Assembly (NCBI GenBank): GCA_023205875.1
Contig: CP060757.1
Span: forward strand, 930,001-994,000
Direction of reading: 5' to 3'
Length of the DNA: 64,000 bases
Source: Chloropicon primus
Lineage: Eukaryota > Chlorophyta > Chloropicophyceae > Chloropicales > Chloropicaceae
The translations under genes were made by a program, and so were the position numbers. Every line of letters begins with the position of its first letter. Position 1 is the first letter of the stretch. The notes below the pieces were generated by a model. That model did no database searches. It saw only the letters and a program-made list of their open reading frames with translations, and was not told where the DNA came from. Shown in pieces: positions 44,538-54,235 of the stretch.

Positions 44538-46633
44538 ATGGCTTTCCAATGCAATCGGGACTCGATGGCAAAGGTGGTTCTTTTGTTTTTGGTGACGATC
44601 CTCTCGCTCGGTAAGTCTCCGGGCTCGATGATTGGTCCTTTTCTCGTGCTGACTTTGCGTGAATTGGCTCTCTAACCCGGTGCACAGGTACCGAAGGCCT
44701 TGGCTTCGGACGGTTTGGTCTTTTAGAACCCGACGAGGCTCCAAGATTCCAGATCTTGGATAGGATGACACAACAAAGGAACTTGCAGCAGGTCGATTGG
44801 AGCTGGCCAAGCTCCACTTCTTCTGGTCACGTGGAAGGAGGGGTCGATCGTTCTTTCTACGGCTTTTATGGCGTGCTCGCAGAATTCGACGACCTGTTCG
44901 AAGAGTCTCCGTCCGACCCACCGCCTGCACCTTCACCTTCACCTTCACCTTCACCGACTCCACCACCGCCACCGCCATCTCCTCCGCCACCGCCACCACC
45001 ATCTCCACCGCCACCGCCACCAATAGCACCATCGCCAGAACCAACACCATCGCCTCCGCCACCGCCGTCTCCACCACCACCGCCAATCACACCATCCCCT
45101 CCACCACCGCCACCGCCATCTCCTCCGCCACCGCCACCGCCACCACCATCTCCACCGCCACCGCCACCGCCATCCCCCCCTCCACCGCCATCCCCCCCTC
45201 CACCAACACCTCGGGTCACCGTGTCGGCAAGAGCTATTGGGACCGGCCCACTCACGAGTTGCGACTATGTTGTTGTCACCCTACCTAACGGTAGCGTTGA
45301 TCCAGCCTACGCGAGTGGCAAAACAGGTCCCAAGGGAGAATTGAGCTTCCAGGTCCCCACAACACACATAGAGGCCAAGGCGATGGAGATCACGATCGGA
45401 GGGAACATTGGCTGTGTCGACGAGTTCACCGGGCAGCCGCTTTCCGGGGAACTCACCTCGGTCTTCCCCTCGAACATCACCGCCTCGCAGGACGGCGGGC
45501 TGTCCTCAAGGCGAATGCTCTCGAATGACGCCGTTGTTGAGGTGGTTGTGACTCTGCTGTCATCGGTGACGAGGAATTGGCACCGATTCCACAACTATCC
45601 TCCCGCGAAAGGAATCGAAGAAATCGATGGGTACTCGTCAACTTTCTTCGGGCTCGAGCCTTCGGCGACGACGACGCGATTCGATCACATTGACGCCCTG
45701 GCGAACGACTTGAGCAAGACGATTGCTATGGGCGTGATGTCGAAGATCGCCAAGGTCGACACGTTGATCAAGCTGGGGGGCGGGTATCTGAAAGCAGAGG
45801 CCGCCCAATTGGGGCTGCCCAAGGTGACGACGGGCGATGCCATCGACTTCATGTTCCAAGCTCTTGCCTATTACGGCTACCAATCAAAGGCTGGGCACTT
45901 TGGGGAGGAGAACGGCTTAGCATTCGATTTCTCTAAAACGTTTGGTGCAAAGAAAGTCCTCGAGCAAGCGATTGGCATAATGTACCCCCCCAGGAGGAGA
46001 AGGAGCCTCCATCAGACGAAGGACGACGTGCTGAACGCCTTGACGGACGTGATGCTCGTCATCTTCGACAGCATCGAGACCAGCGGGGCGGGATCGGACG
46101 CCAAGAGAGCCCTGGAGGAGATTACAAAGGTCACGATAGCGGTCGAGACAGGAGTCTTGAGGGAGGTCGAGGACTTGACTTCTGGGGTCTTGAGTCCCAC
46201 CGCGTTCCTGGAGGACAACACGAAGCAAAGGATCCGGGCAAAAGTCGAGGCTGTGGCGGTTCCAACCACGCTGAAGGAGGCGCTTGACGACGCCCTTGGC
46301 GTCCCCGAGCCCCGAGCCCCGAGCCCGGAGGTCAACGAGGAGCCCAAGACGTCCTCGAAGGACGACACCGGGATGATCCTAGGAATCGTGTTCGGCGCCC
46401 TCGCGGGGGGCCTGCTCATCGCGTGCGTAGTCGTCGTCTCCGCGAGGCGCGCCAGGAAGAGCAGGACAACCGAAGACAGCTCCCTCCCCATGACGATCGA
46501 TCTCTCGGACCAGCTGTACACGCCCTACAGCAAGAAGAAGAAGGACAAGAAGGGCAGGAAGTACGAGCCGGCGGGGTCCTCGTCCCTGGAGATGACGGGA
46601 CTCCGGGACTCGCAGGCCTCCGCCCTGGCCTAG
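44538..46633 (+). CDS. Proline-rich (extensin/pherophorin-like) type I surface protein
   Basis: Two exons, 44538-44610 and 44688-46633 (intron 77 nt, GTAAGT donor, CAG acceptor, phase 1); 672 aa. Exon 1 encodes the signal peptide (AKVVLLFLVTILSLG), so the start would be missed without the intron. A polyproline rod of SPPPPPP units (about 100-200) follows; such rods are hydroxylated and arabinosylated in algae. The rest of the ectodomain (about 200-580) is unlike the classic pherophorin C-terminal domain; it contains LLSSVTRNWHRFHNYPPAKG and a dibasic RRRRS site. One membrane helix (about 587-612, GMILGIVFGALAGGLLIACV) and a Lys-rich cytoplasmic tail close the protein. Cell-wall or plasma-membrane anchoring role inferred. 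Confidence 0.87.
44917..45214 (+). repeat. Polyproline-encoding low-complexity repeat
   Basis: CCA/CCG/CCT and TCT/TCA triplets encode SPn units. Many interruptions and synonymous changes make it imperfect at DNA level. Confidence 0.95.
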
Positions 46634-46736
46634 GGAGGGAGGAAGCCCGGCGCCCGAGAGTGGTCTCCGCCGAGGGGTCACACACCCAACATGATGTACA
46701 CCTAGAGGCATTGTATACGTAAGTAGCATATTCATT

Positions 46737-46741
46737 TTACA
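46737..46741 (-). terminator. TGTAA (minus strand) of the minus-strand LHC gene
   Basis: TTACA on the plus strand, 42 nt past the stop at 46783. Confidence 0.6.
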
Positions 46742-46782
46742 AGTAGTTGTTATAAACTCTCTTCTTTTGTGTGTGCCTAGCT

Positions 46783-47669
46783 TTAGAATGGGAGGGGCCT
46801 GAAGTCCTCGGCGTCCTCGCTGTCCGAGTCTCCGAAAACGTTGAAGGCCTCGATCACCATCGGGAGCAGGCAGAGGAACACGACGAAGAAGGTGAACTCG
46901 AGCCCGACCTTGGAGGTGTAGATATTCTGGTGGGCCGGGTCCGCGATGTGGTCCTTGAAGCAGGCGATGGGCCCCTTTCCCCTGACGGCGTACTGGGAGC
47001 AGAACCCGAGGAAGGCGAGCATGGCGAGCCTTCCGTTCTTGAGCTCCTTCAGCTTGGTCTCCTCCGTCTTCAGCTTGAGGGGGTCGAAGGGCGCCTTTCC
47101 CAGGAGGGAGCACTCCCCCGTCTTCTGGAAGTTCTTGATCCTAAAGTACTCGAACACGCCCATGACGATGACCTCGGTGCCGATCAGGGTCTTGGTCGAG
47201 ATGCCGTAGTCCACGGTCGCGGCCTCGATGAAGTTGGGCAGGCCAGCGGCCTCGGTGAAGAGAATCCCCACCACCGCGGCCATCGCCCACCTTCCGTTCA
47301 TGAGCTCGGCCTCGCGGTAGTACTCCACGAGCCCCTCGTTCTGGCCGAGCCTCAGGGGGTCGAAGCCGTAGTCCCCCATCATGCTCCCGTCCAGGTACTT
47401 TGGCGCCTTGGCCCCGGGGTACCACAGACTGTTTTGGTTTGAGCAGCGGGGGAGGGGGGGTTCACGGGGGGAGGACGGAGGACGGAGGAGGGAGGGGTCA
47501 GCGTCCGGCAAGGGCGAAGGGCGGTTCGATCCAATCGTCACTCTCACTCTCTCACTTACGGTCTGTCCTTTCCGGCTCTGGCGACGACGGCCCTTGCAGG
47601 CCTCGTGGCCAGCAACCGCCGGCTCGACGAGGTCGTCCTCGCCATCCTCTGGCTCACGCTCATGTTCAT
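46783..47669 (-). CDS. Light-harvesting chlorophyll a/b-binding protein, LHCI (Lhca) type
   Basis: Two exons on the minus strand, 47669-47560 and 47428-46783; intron 47429-47559 (131 nt, GTAAGT donor, CAG acceptor, phase 2); 251 aa. Exon 1 is a plastid transit peptide (basic, Ser/Arg/Ala-rich, ending ARAGKDRP) and joins to LWYPGAKAPKYLDG, which is the canonical mature start of Lhca proteins; this fixes the splice. Helix B has EAELMNGRWAMAAVVGILF, helix A has ELKNGRLAMLAFLGFCSQYA, with the Glu-Arg ion pair and chlorophyll-binding Asn, His or Gln ligands. The third membrane span ends VVFLCLLPMVIEAF. It delivers excitation energy to photosystem I. Head-to-head with the next LHC gene. Confidence 0.94.
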
Positions 47670-48057
47670 CTCCAACAAAGCAAGCTCTCTCCACAACAGC
47701 AGCAGCAGTTTCACGAAAGGCAAAGTCCCTCTCTCCAGCTCTCCGCTCGCTCGTCGCTCGCCTTCTCGATCTCAGAGATCCCGATGATCCCGCCCGACGC
47801 TCGACGGGAGACCGAACGCCTTTACAGTCGAATCTACTCCAATCTTTCGGTCGTTCGTCGAATGCTTGGGGATAGTCGTCACGGCGATCGGTGATTCGCG
47901 AAACGAGATAAGGCACGGGAACCAATAAGAGCGGGGTCACATGACCCGACGTCCAGGAGAGGAGGAGCAGCCGAAGGGAGTGTGTGTGTGTTGAGCCTTA
48001 GCCTTAGCCTGTTGATCGCGATCGATTGGAGCAGGTCTTGTTGTGGTCTTGAGGAGA
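47670..48057. promoter_or_regulatory. Bidirectional promoter region of two LHC genes, 388 nt
   Basis: Separates the ATGs of two light-harvesting genes read away from each other. Co-regulation by light is inferred from gene content; no known element is claimed. Confidence 0.6.
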
Positions 48058-48750
48058 ATGAACAGCAGCGTGAAGTTGAGCAAGAGGGTGTCTTGCCTTC
48101 CCGGTAGGGCGGCGAGGCCGCAGAGGACGGTGTCTGCCCGCGCGGGGGCGGACAGGCCCATGTGGTTGACGGGGTCGAAAGCCCCTGCCCACTTGAACGG
48201 GAGCATGCCGGGCGACTACGGGTTCGACCCACTCGGTCTCGGCGTGGACGCGGGGAAGCTGAAGTGGTACCAGGAGGCGGAGCTGATGAACGGGAGGTTC
48301 GCCATGATCGGAGCGGCGGGCATCCTCGGCGCGGAGATCCTCGGAGTGAACACCACGGACCTGACCTGGTACGAGGCGGGCACCAAGGAGTACGAGATTC
48401 CCTTGGCGCCCCTGGTCGCGATCCAGGCCGTCGTCATGGGCTTCCTGGAGATGAAGAGGTACCAGGGCTGGAAGGAGTACGGGGTCACGGGGCTCGGGAA
48501 CGACTTCCCCTTCGACCCAGCTGGACTGGCGAAGAAGGACGCGGACACGATGAAGCTCAAGGAGGTCAAGAACGGGAGGCTCGCCATGGTCTCCTGCTTC
48601 GGATTCGCGGCTCAGATGGCCGCCACGGGAGTCGGACCGGTCCAGAACCTCACCGACCACCTCAAGAACCCGGCCGCTAACAACATCATCGGCAGCGTTT
48701 TGACGATTCAGGACCACCTGCCCGACCCAGGCTTCGCCCAGGTCTCTTGA
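48058..48750 (+). CDS. Light-harvesting chlorophyll a/b-binding protein, LHCI (Lhca) type
   Basis: 230 aa, single exon; ATG at 48058. Transit peptide about 30 residues (SVKLSKRVSCLPGRAARPQR) then RPMWLTGSKAPAHLNG and the signature PGDYGFDPLGLG. Helix B EAELMNGRFAMIGAAGILGA; DLTWYEAGTKEYEI loop as in Lhca2-like proteins; helix A EVKNGRLAMVSCFGFAAQMA; C-terminal amphipathic helix LTDHLKNPAANNIIGS. Shares the family fold with the divergent neighbour but is shorter, lacks its intron and differs in the middle, so the pair is not a recent tandem copy. TGTAA at 48810-48814. Confidence 0.94.
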   Translation: MNSSVKLSKRVSCLPGRAARPQRTVSARAGADRPMWLTGSKAPAHLNGSMPGDYGFDPLGLGVDAGKLKWYQEAELMNGRFAMIGAAGILGAEILGVNTTDLTWYEAGTKEYEIPLAPLVAIQAVVMGFLEMKRYQGWKEYGVTGLGNDFPFDPAGLAKKDADTMKLKEVKNGRLAMVSCFGFAAQMAATGVGPVQNLTDHLKNPAANNIIGSVLTIQDHLPDPGFAQVS

Positions 48751-48751
48751 A

Positions 48752-48775
48752 AAAGAGAGAGAGAGAGAGAGAGAG
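48752..48775. repeat. (GA)n run just after an LHC stop codon
   Basis: GA-rich simple repeat starting within a few nt of the stop at 48750, in the 3' untranslated region. Confidence 0.85.
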
Positions 48776-48809
48776 GCGCGCGGGCGCCCCGCACCCACTT
48801 TAAACACAT

Positions 48810-48814
48810 TGTAA
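48810..48814 (+). terminator. TGTAA polyadenylation signal of the plus-strand LHC gene
   Basis: 60 nt after the stop at 48750. Confidence 0.65.
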
Positions 48815-48877
48815 TACAAACCGAATCCTTATTAAAGCCCTTGCGTGCTCTCTTTTTTTGGTGTTGTTGTTAATTTA

Positions 48878-48882
48878 TTACA
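48878..48882 (-). terminator. TGTAA (minus strand) of RPT6
   Basis: TTACA on the plus strand, 35 nt past the RPT6 stop at 48917. Confidence 0.65.
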
Positions 48883-48916
48883 GAAACGAACAAAATAATG
48901 GTTTGCTTTCGTTGTT

Positions 48917-50107
48917 TTACTTCCACAGCTTCTTCAGACTCATGTTCTTGTCGCTGTCCTTCTTCATCACCTTCGACACGGCCATCTCGAAGTCCTCCTG
49001 CGTCACGTGAACCCTCCTCTCCCTCAAGGCGAACATGCCGGCCTCCGTGCAGCACGCCTTCATCTCTGCCCCGGAGGCCCCCACCATCTTGTCGGCGATC
49101 GTCTTCAAGTCGATCCCCCTCATCAGGTTCATCTTCTTGCTGTGGATCTTCAGGATGTCGAACCTCGAGCTCTCGCTTGGGTTCGGGAACTCGATCTTCC
49201 TGTCGATACGCCCGGGCCTCAGGAGGGCGCTGTCCAGGATGTCGATCCTGTTCGTCGCCATCAGGACCTTGATCTTGTTCGTGGCCTCGAAACCGTCCAG
49301 CTGGTTCAGGAGCTCGAGCATGGTCCTCTGCACCTCACTGTCCCCGCCGCCGGAGCCTCCCTCCATCCTGGCGCTGCCGATGGAGTCCACCTCGTCCATG
49401 AAGATGATGGAGGGGGCGTGCTCCCTCGCCATGACGAAGAGCTCGCGAACCATTCTGCTTCCCTCGCCAATGTACTTTTGCACCAGCTCCGAGCCGCTGA
49501 CCCTGATGAAAGTGCAGTCCGTGTGGTGGGCCACGGCCCTCGCGAGCAGCGTCTTCCCCGTTCCGGGGGGCCCGTACAGGAGCACGCCCTTGGGCTGGGC
49601 GATACCCAGGCTGTCGAACAGCTCCGGGTGCTTGATCGGGAGCTCGATGACCTCCTTGATCTCCTTGATCTGCTGGTCCAGGCCTCCGATCATGTCGTAC
49701 GTCGAGTCCGGCACCTTCTCCACCTTCATCAGGCTCACCAGGGGGTCCACCTTGGTGGGCAGGATGTGGTGCAGCACGTAGCTGTCGTTCCTCAGGGCCA
49801 CCCTCGCCCCCGTGACCACGTCGTTTATGTCGATATTCTCATCAATGTCCACCACGTACTTCCCCTCCGGGTGCACCTTCACCAGGACCTTCTTCTTTCC
49901 CATGACCTTGACGACCTCGCCGACGTAGGACCCGGGCTCCTGCAGGACCTGGAGCTCCTCCTTCAGCAGGCGGACCCTCGAGTTCAGCTCGTTCCTCTGA
50001 GCCTCCAGGCGCCTCAAGTTGTTGCTCTTGTCCCTCACCTGGATCTCGAGGGACTCTATCTTCGTCTTGTAGTAGTCCTTCAGACCATCTCCCGTCTTCA
50101 CACCCAT
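48917..50107 (-). CDS. RPT6: 26S proteasome regulatory particle ATPase RPT6
   Basis: 396 aa from the ATG at 50107; the in-frame leader upstream is GA-repeat-encoded Arg/Glu and is excluded. N-terminal coiled coil (about 10-60), OB fold ([20 protein letters not shown]), then the AAA+ module: Walker A GPPGTGKT, Walker [12 protein letters not shown], sensor ATNRID, arginine fingers in [12 protein letters not shown]. The C-terminal MSLKKLWK is the RPT6 (PSMC5) type tail. It is one of six ATPases that unfold substrates and open the 20S gate. The 5' flank has CT repeats on the plus strand (GA on its own strand). Confidence 0.96.
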   Translation of the reverse strand: MGVKTGDGLKDYYKTKIESLEIQVRDKSNNLRRLEAQRNELNSRVRLLKEELQVLQEPGSYVGEVVKVMGKKKVLVKVHPEGKYVVDIDENIDINDVVTGARVALRNDSYVLHHILPTKVDPLVSLMKVEKVPDSTYDMIGGLDQQIKEIKEVIELPIKHPELFDSLGIAQPKGVLLYGPPGTGKTLLARAVAHHTDCTFIRVSGSELVQKYIGEGSRMVRELFVMAREHAPSIIFMDEVDSIGSARMEGGSGGGDSEVQRTMLELLNQLDGFEATNKIKVLMATNRIDILDSALLRPGRIDRKIEFPNPSESSRFDILKIHSKKMNLMRGIDLKTIADKMVGASGAEMKACCTEAGMFALRERRVHVTQEDFEMAVSKVMKKDSDKNMSLKKLWK

Positions 50108-50219
50108 CGCGACCCTTCCCTTCCGCTCCCTCCCCAGCAAAAACCCTCTCTCCCTCGCCCTCTCTCGCCCTCTGCCTCCGTCCCCGACCGACCAAAGAGA
50201 AGAAGAAGTTCGTGCTTCC

Positions 50220-50251
<32 letters not shown>

Positions 50252-50401
50252 CTCTCCTCTCTGTCTCAAAGTTCAAAACCAAGAGAACCCGAGAGAGGTG
50301 TAAACATTTGAGGTTTAGTGTGTAAACACTTGAGGCTGAGGCTGAGGGGATGAGATGAGATCAGCGGCGCGAAGGCGAAAGGGAGAGAGAGAGAGAGAGA
50401 G
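50108..50401. promoter_or_regulatory. Divergent promoter region of RPT6 and DapL with strand-switching purine tracts
   Basis: CT repeats at 50216-50263 (GA on the RPT6 strand) are followed by GA repeats at 50377-50402 on the plus strand, which touch the DapL start codon. The polarity change occurs within this 294-nt region. Confidence 0.7.
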
Positions 50402-51727
50402 ATGAAGGGAGTGAGGGTGCAGGCGAGGGGGAGGGCTGTTGTCGGAGGGAAGGGGAGGGTCGCGAGGGGGGCCACGAGGCTGTCCGCGCTGTCGTCGGAG
50501 ACGACGACTGGCGTGAAGCGGAACCCGAACCTGGCCAAGCTCGGGGCAGGGTACTTGTTCCCTGAGATTGGGAGGAGACGCAGGGAGCACCAGGAGAAGA
50601 ACCCGGATGCCAAGATCATCTCCCTCGGGATCGGGGACACGACGGAGCCCATCCCGAAGGTGATCACGGACGCCCTGCAGGGAGCGGCCGCGGGGCTGAA
50701 CACCAAGGAGGGGTACTCCGGGTATGGCGCGGAGCAGGGCATGGGAGGGCTCAGGGAGAAGCTCGCCGACAGGTTCTACGGGGGCTTGGGGATCGGGAGC
50801 GACGAGGTCTTCGTCTCCGACGGGAGCAAGTGCGACATTTCGCGGATGCTCATGCTCTTCGGGGCGGACACGTCCATCGCGGTGCAAGACCCCGCCTACC
50901 CCGCCTACGTCGACTCGAGCGTCATCATGGGGGCCACCGGAACCCTGAACGAGGAGACGAGCCAGTACAAGAACATCGTTTACATGGACTGCCTCAAGGA
51001 GAACGGGTTCTTCCCAGACCTGTCGAAGGTCGGGAAGACTGACCTCATCTTTTTCTGCAACCCCAACAACCCCACCGGGGCCTGCGCCTCGAGGGAGCAG
51101 CTCCAGGCCCTCGTCGACTTCGCCAAGAGGAACGGGTCGATCATCGTCTACGACGCGGCCTACGCGATCTACATCGAGGACGGCAGCCCCAAGTCGATCT
51201 ACGAGATCGAGGGGGCGGACGAGTGCTGCATCGAGACTTGCTCGTTCTCCAAGTACGCGGGATTCACCGGTGTGAGGCTCGGCTGGACGGTGGTGCCCAA
51301 CAAGCTCAAGTTCTCCGATGGAACCCCCGTGAACAGGGACTGGAACCGCATCATGACGACCTGCTTCAATGGCGCGAGCAACATCGTGCAGGCCGGCGGA
51401 CTGGCCTGCGTGACGGACGACGGCTTCGATGCCATGATGGGCCTCGTGACTTACTACAAGGAGAACTGCAAGCTGATCAGGGAATGCTTTACTGAGATGG
51501 GGTTCGAGGTTTACGGCGGAGTCAACGCGCCCTATGTCTGGGTCGGGTTCGAAGGAAGGCCGTCGTGGGACGTCTTCGCTGAGATTCTGGAAAAATGCGA
51601 CCTTGTGACGACCCCAGGAAGTGGTTTCGGACCATCGGGTGAGGGATTTGTAAGGGTGAGCGCCTTTGGCAACAGGGCAGACGTCGAAGAGGCCATCATG
51701 CGCCTGAAGGATGTGTACGGAAAGTGA
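50402..51727 (+). CDS. DapL: LL-diaminopimelate aminotransferase, plastid
   Basis: 441 aa, single exon. The N-terminal ~35 residues (Arg/Val/Gly-rich) look like a plastid transit peptide. Conserved body: [84 protein letters not shown], and the PLP-lysine segment [15 protein letters not shown]. It converts tetrahydrodipicolinate and glutamate to LL-diaminopimelate, a single-step route in lysine synthesis used by plants, green algae and some bacteria (Arabidopsis AGD2). Purine run up to the ATG. Convergent with the phosphatase gene, 73 nt between stops. Confidence 0.95.
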   Translation: MKGVRVQARGRAVVGGKGRVARGATRLSALSSETTTGVKRNPNLAKLGAGYLFPEIGRRRREHQEKNPDAKIISLGIGDTTEPIPKVITDALQGAAAGLNTKEGYSGYGAEQGMGGLREKLADRFYGGLGIGSDEVFVSDGSKCDISRMLMLFGADTSIAVQDPAYPAYVDSSVIMGATGTLNEETSQYKNIVYMDCLKENGFFPDLSKVGKTDLIFFCNPNNPTGACASREQLQALVDFAKRNGSIIVYDAAYAIYIEDGSPKSIYEIEGADECCIETCSFSKYAGFTGVRLGWTVVPNKLKFSDGTPVNRDWNRIMTTCFNGASNIVQAGGLACVTDDGFDAMMGLVTYYKENCKLIRECFTEMGFEVYGGVNAPYVWVGFEGRPSWDVFAEILEKCDLVTTPGSGFGPSGEGFVRVSAFGNRADVEEAIMRLKDVYGK

Positions 51728-51800
51728 GATCCGCCAAAGAGGATAAAACTGATTTTGTTTAAGGACGGTTTGCTTTATGTTGCCTCCTACCTCGGGGAAT

Positions 51801-52910
51801 TCAGAAAAGATTTCCACTGGGGTCTTGGTACAACAGACTGTAGTCCCTGTCATAGGCTTCCAGCTCCGGGAGTTTCTTCAGGCTGCGGAACGTTTTCGTG
51901 ACTCCCAGCACGAGGAGGAATTCTCTGGTCTCTCCCCCCTGCTTGATCTCCTCGGTGGGCAGGCTCTGGTCGAGCTCGTACTTGAAAAGCTTGGCGATCA
52001 AGCCGCGACTCCCCTCTCTGTGCTCCTCCAGGGATCTTGAGCCGTGCCAGACAAACATTTTTTGCTCCCCCTCCACCACGAAGACGCCCCTCGGGTCCAG
52101 CAGCTTGACGGTCCTGGACTTGACGTGCTTCAAAACAAGCAGCTTGGAGTCCATCCTGGAGAAGGGCGCGATGTTGTACATGGCACGCTCCCGCGTGTGC
52201 GATGATGCCGCCACCTCAAGCTGCTTCTGCCAGTGTAGAAGCTGGCAGGTGAACCCTATGTTGGGGTTGGTCACCCGACGGACAGCTTTTACCCCCTGAA
52301 AAGCTTCCTCGTACGAGACCTTTTTCGTGTGCATGATGAACGAAATGCAGAGAGCAGCTGACCTCGATATTCCCTGCGTGCAGTGCACCAGGACCTTGCC
52401 CGACTCTGCGTGCGCTGCCTCGATGAAGTCGAAGACGTGGTAAAGCACCCTCCCGATGTCTTGGTTCGGGCTGTCCTCCAAGTACAGCGTCAGGTACTTC
52501 AGGCCCTTGTCCTTGTGATACTCCCCGCAAGTGAATCCGACGCAGTTGACGATGTGGGTTATGCCGTTCTCCACCAAAATCTCGTGCATCTTCGCGACAG
52601 TGTCGCCCGACATGAAGAGCGAGGGCGCGACTTCGCTGCACTCTCTCTCGTACAACCGAATCTTGTTTCCCCTCTCCAGGCTGAGCGAGTTCTCGTTGCT
52701 GGAGGAGCTGAGGTCCAAGGCCTTCACCGCGGGGGATGCTGGCGAGCGCTGGTCTGGCACCATCAAGCTCGTGTCGATCGTCAGGCTCTTCCCGGGGAGA
52801 GTCAGGTTCTCCGACCGGCTCCTCGTGAAGATGGTCTTGTTCAGCTGGACCGGCTCCTTCTCGGACTTATCCTGGAAGGACTTGTGAGGAAAGAGCGCGG
52901 CGTGCTCCAT
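51801..52910 (-). CDS. MKP1-like dual-specificity phosphatase with gelsolin-like C-terminus
   Basis: 369 aa from the ATG at 52910; codons further upstream start at a GTG and are excluded. A ~85-residue N-terminus is followed by a DSP domain (about 85-215): SEVAPSLFMSGDTVA, THIVNCVGFTCGEYH, and the catalytic loop HCTQGISRS with Cys177 and Arg183, then CQLLHWQKQL. After it come ~130 residues with a gelsolin-like element (LLDPRGVFVVEGEQKMFVWH and GSRSLEEHREG). Plant MKP1, which dampens MAP-kinase stress signalling, has this DSP-plus-gelsolin order, but is longer. This protein lacks plant MKP1's long C-terminal tail. Confidence 0.88.
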   Translation of the reverse strand: MEHAALFPHKSFQDKSEKEPVQLNKTIFTRSRSENLTLPGKSLTIDTSLMVPDQRSPASPAVKALDLSSSSNENSLSLERGNKIRLYERECSEVAPSLFMSGDTVAKMHEILVENGITHIVNCVGFTCGEYHKDKGLKYLTLYLEDSPNQDIGRVLYHVFDFIEAAHAESGKVLVHCTQGISRSAALCISFIMHTKKVSYEEAFQGVKAVRRVTNPNIGFTCQLLHWQKQLEVAASSHTRERAMYNIAPFSRMDSKLLVLKHVKSRTVKLLDPRGVFVVEGEQKMFVWHGSRSLEEHREGSRGLIAKLFKYELDQSLPTEEIKQGGETREFLLVLGVTKTFRSLKKLPELEAYDRDYSLLYQDPSGNLF

Positions 52911-53406
52911 CTTGCTTCGCGCTGCACGCACTCCTCGAACCTCGGATTCCGAACAAACCACTCGAGCCTCTTCCTTTTCTCCAGACTCTTCGGTCACTAC
53001 TTCATCCAGCCCTCTCTCAACAGCCCTCTTACTCTCCTTCTGACATACTCCCCAGGTGGTTTCCCGCGTCCTCCTGCGAAACGTTTCCAGACCTCGCAGA
53101 CCTCCCCCCCTCTCGTCTCCCCTCAGCTTCCACGCCCTCCCTCCAAAGCACACCACACCGCACCACACCTCCCTCTCGTCCCTCTCCCTCTCCCTCTCCT
53201 CTCCAAACCCCTCTCCTCTACCGTCCGTCGCCTCCCCCCGATCGCCAAAGCTGTCCCTCCCTCTTCCCCCCTCGACTCAACTCAATCAATCGTACAATGC
53301 CGAGGACGCGTCCCCCCCCAAAATAGAAACATCGAAATCGAAAGGGAGGAGAGAGAAGAGAGAGAGAGAGAGGCGCTGGCGCCCTGGTCCGTGGAGAAGG
53401 AGGAGG
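52911..53406. promoter_or_regulatory. Divergent intergenic region, 496 nt
   Basis: Between start codons of the phosphatase (minus) and uL29m (plus). CT-rich at 53168-53205 and GA-rich at 53340-53373 (polarity switch as in other divergent gaps). Long frames here are low-complexity shadows. Confidence 0.6.
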
Positions 53407-54000
53407 ATGCTGCGCAAGTGCTTTGCGTTGGTGGGGGGGAGGGAGGTGTTGAGGCCGGGGTCGGAAGTGGTTCGGAGGCTGGGTGGGAACTGGGCCGGCG
53501 CGGGAGAGGGCGAGTTGGAGGGGAGGGCGGCGAGGAACCTGAGCAGCGAGACGGAGGCCTCGAAGAATGTCGCGGTTCAGGAGGGGGGCGTGGGGAATCC
53601 CGGGGCCGAGGACGGGCCGAGGATACCCGCGACGAGCACGACGGGGAACCCGGACCTCGACGATCTCTTCGGCCTGGATATGTACAAGTATGGACTGAAG
53701 GAGTACAGGGAAGAAACCCAGAAGAGGGCGTATGGAAGGTCGTGGGAGGCGAAGGAGCTGCGGCTCAAGTCGTTCGAGGACTTGCACAAGCTGTGGTACG
53801 TGCTGCTCAAGGAGCGGAACTGCCTGGTGAGCGAGAGGCACAGGTTGAACTCCCAGGGCCTGATAATGCCGCAGAAGAATAGAATAAAGAAGGTCAAGCA
53901 GTCCATGGCGCGCATCAAGACGGTGTTGAGAGAGAGAGCTCTGGGCATGGAGGACGAGGAGGACCGGAAGGAGGCCGAGGCGATCATCGATGCCAAGTAA
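53407..54000 (+). CDS. Mitochondrial ribosomal protein uL29m (MRP-L47)
   Basis: 197 aa, single exon. A basic N-terminus (LRKCFALVGGREVLRPG) fits a mitochondrial presequence. The L47 signature follows: RSWEAKELRLKSFEDLHKLW, YVLLKERNCLVSERHRL, then the basic IKKVKQSMARIKTVLRERAL. The first match is diagnostic for the mitochondrial form of L29, which sits near the exit tunnel of the large subunit. The start at 53407 follows GA-rich leader; the upstream in-frame extension is non-conserved. TGTAA at 54041-54045. Confidence 0.92.
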   Translation: MLRKCFALVGGREVLRPGSEVVRRLGGNWAGAGEGELEGRAARNLSSETEASKNVAVQEGGVGNPGAEDGPRIPATSTTGNPDLDDLFGLDMYKYGLKEYREETQKRAYGRSWEAKELRLKSFEDLHKLWYVLLKERNCLVSERHRLNSQGLIMPQKNRIKKVKQSMARIKTVLRERALGMEDEEDRKEAEAIIDAK

Positions 54001-54040
54001 TTAGCACATTTATTCTTCTCCGCTCATCTAGCCCTTGCCT

Positions 54041-54045
54041 TGTAA
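54041..54045 (+). terminator. TGTAA polyadenylation signal of uL29m
   Basis: 41 nt after the stop at 54000. Confidence 0.65.
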
Positions 54046-54235
54046 TACAAAGAACGACGAACTTGGCTGGCTCCTTTCCCTTGGTCGATTTTCCTGGAAA
54101 GCAAAAGGCTGATAGAGCCGGCCGCCGGTTGGGGAGAAAACCTGCAAGGAGGGGCGGAGGAGGGCGACGAGGGTGAGCGAGCCTTTGTGAGCGAGGGAGA
54201 AGCGTTGTGCGGGAGAAGGAGGGGAGGGGGTGACC

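Noticed and set aside
50315-51853. 512-codon antisense frame over DapL
   Set aside because: Shadow of a recognised enzyme; includes GA/CT repeat-encoded sequence.
52383-53882. 499-codon plus-strand frame spanning the phosphatase and uL29m
   Set aside because: Crosses two recognised genes and a repeat-rich promoter; composition is low-complexity.
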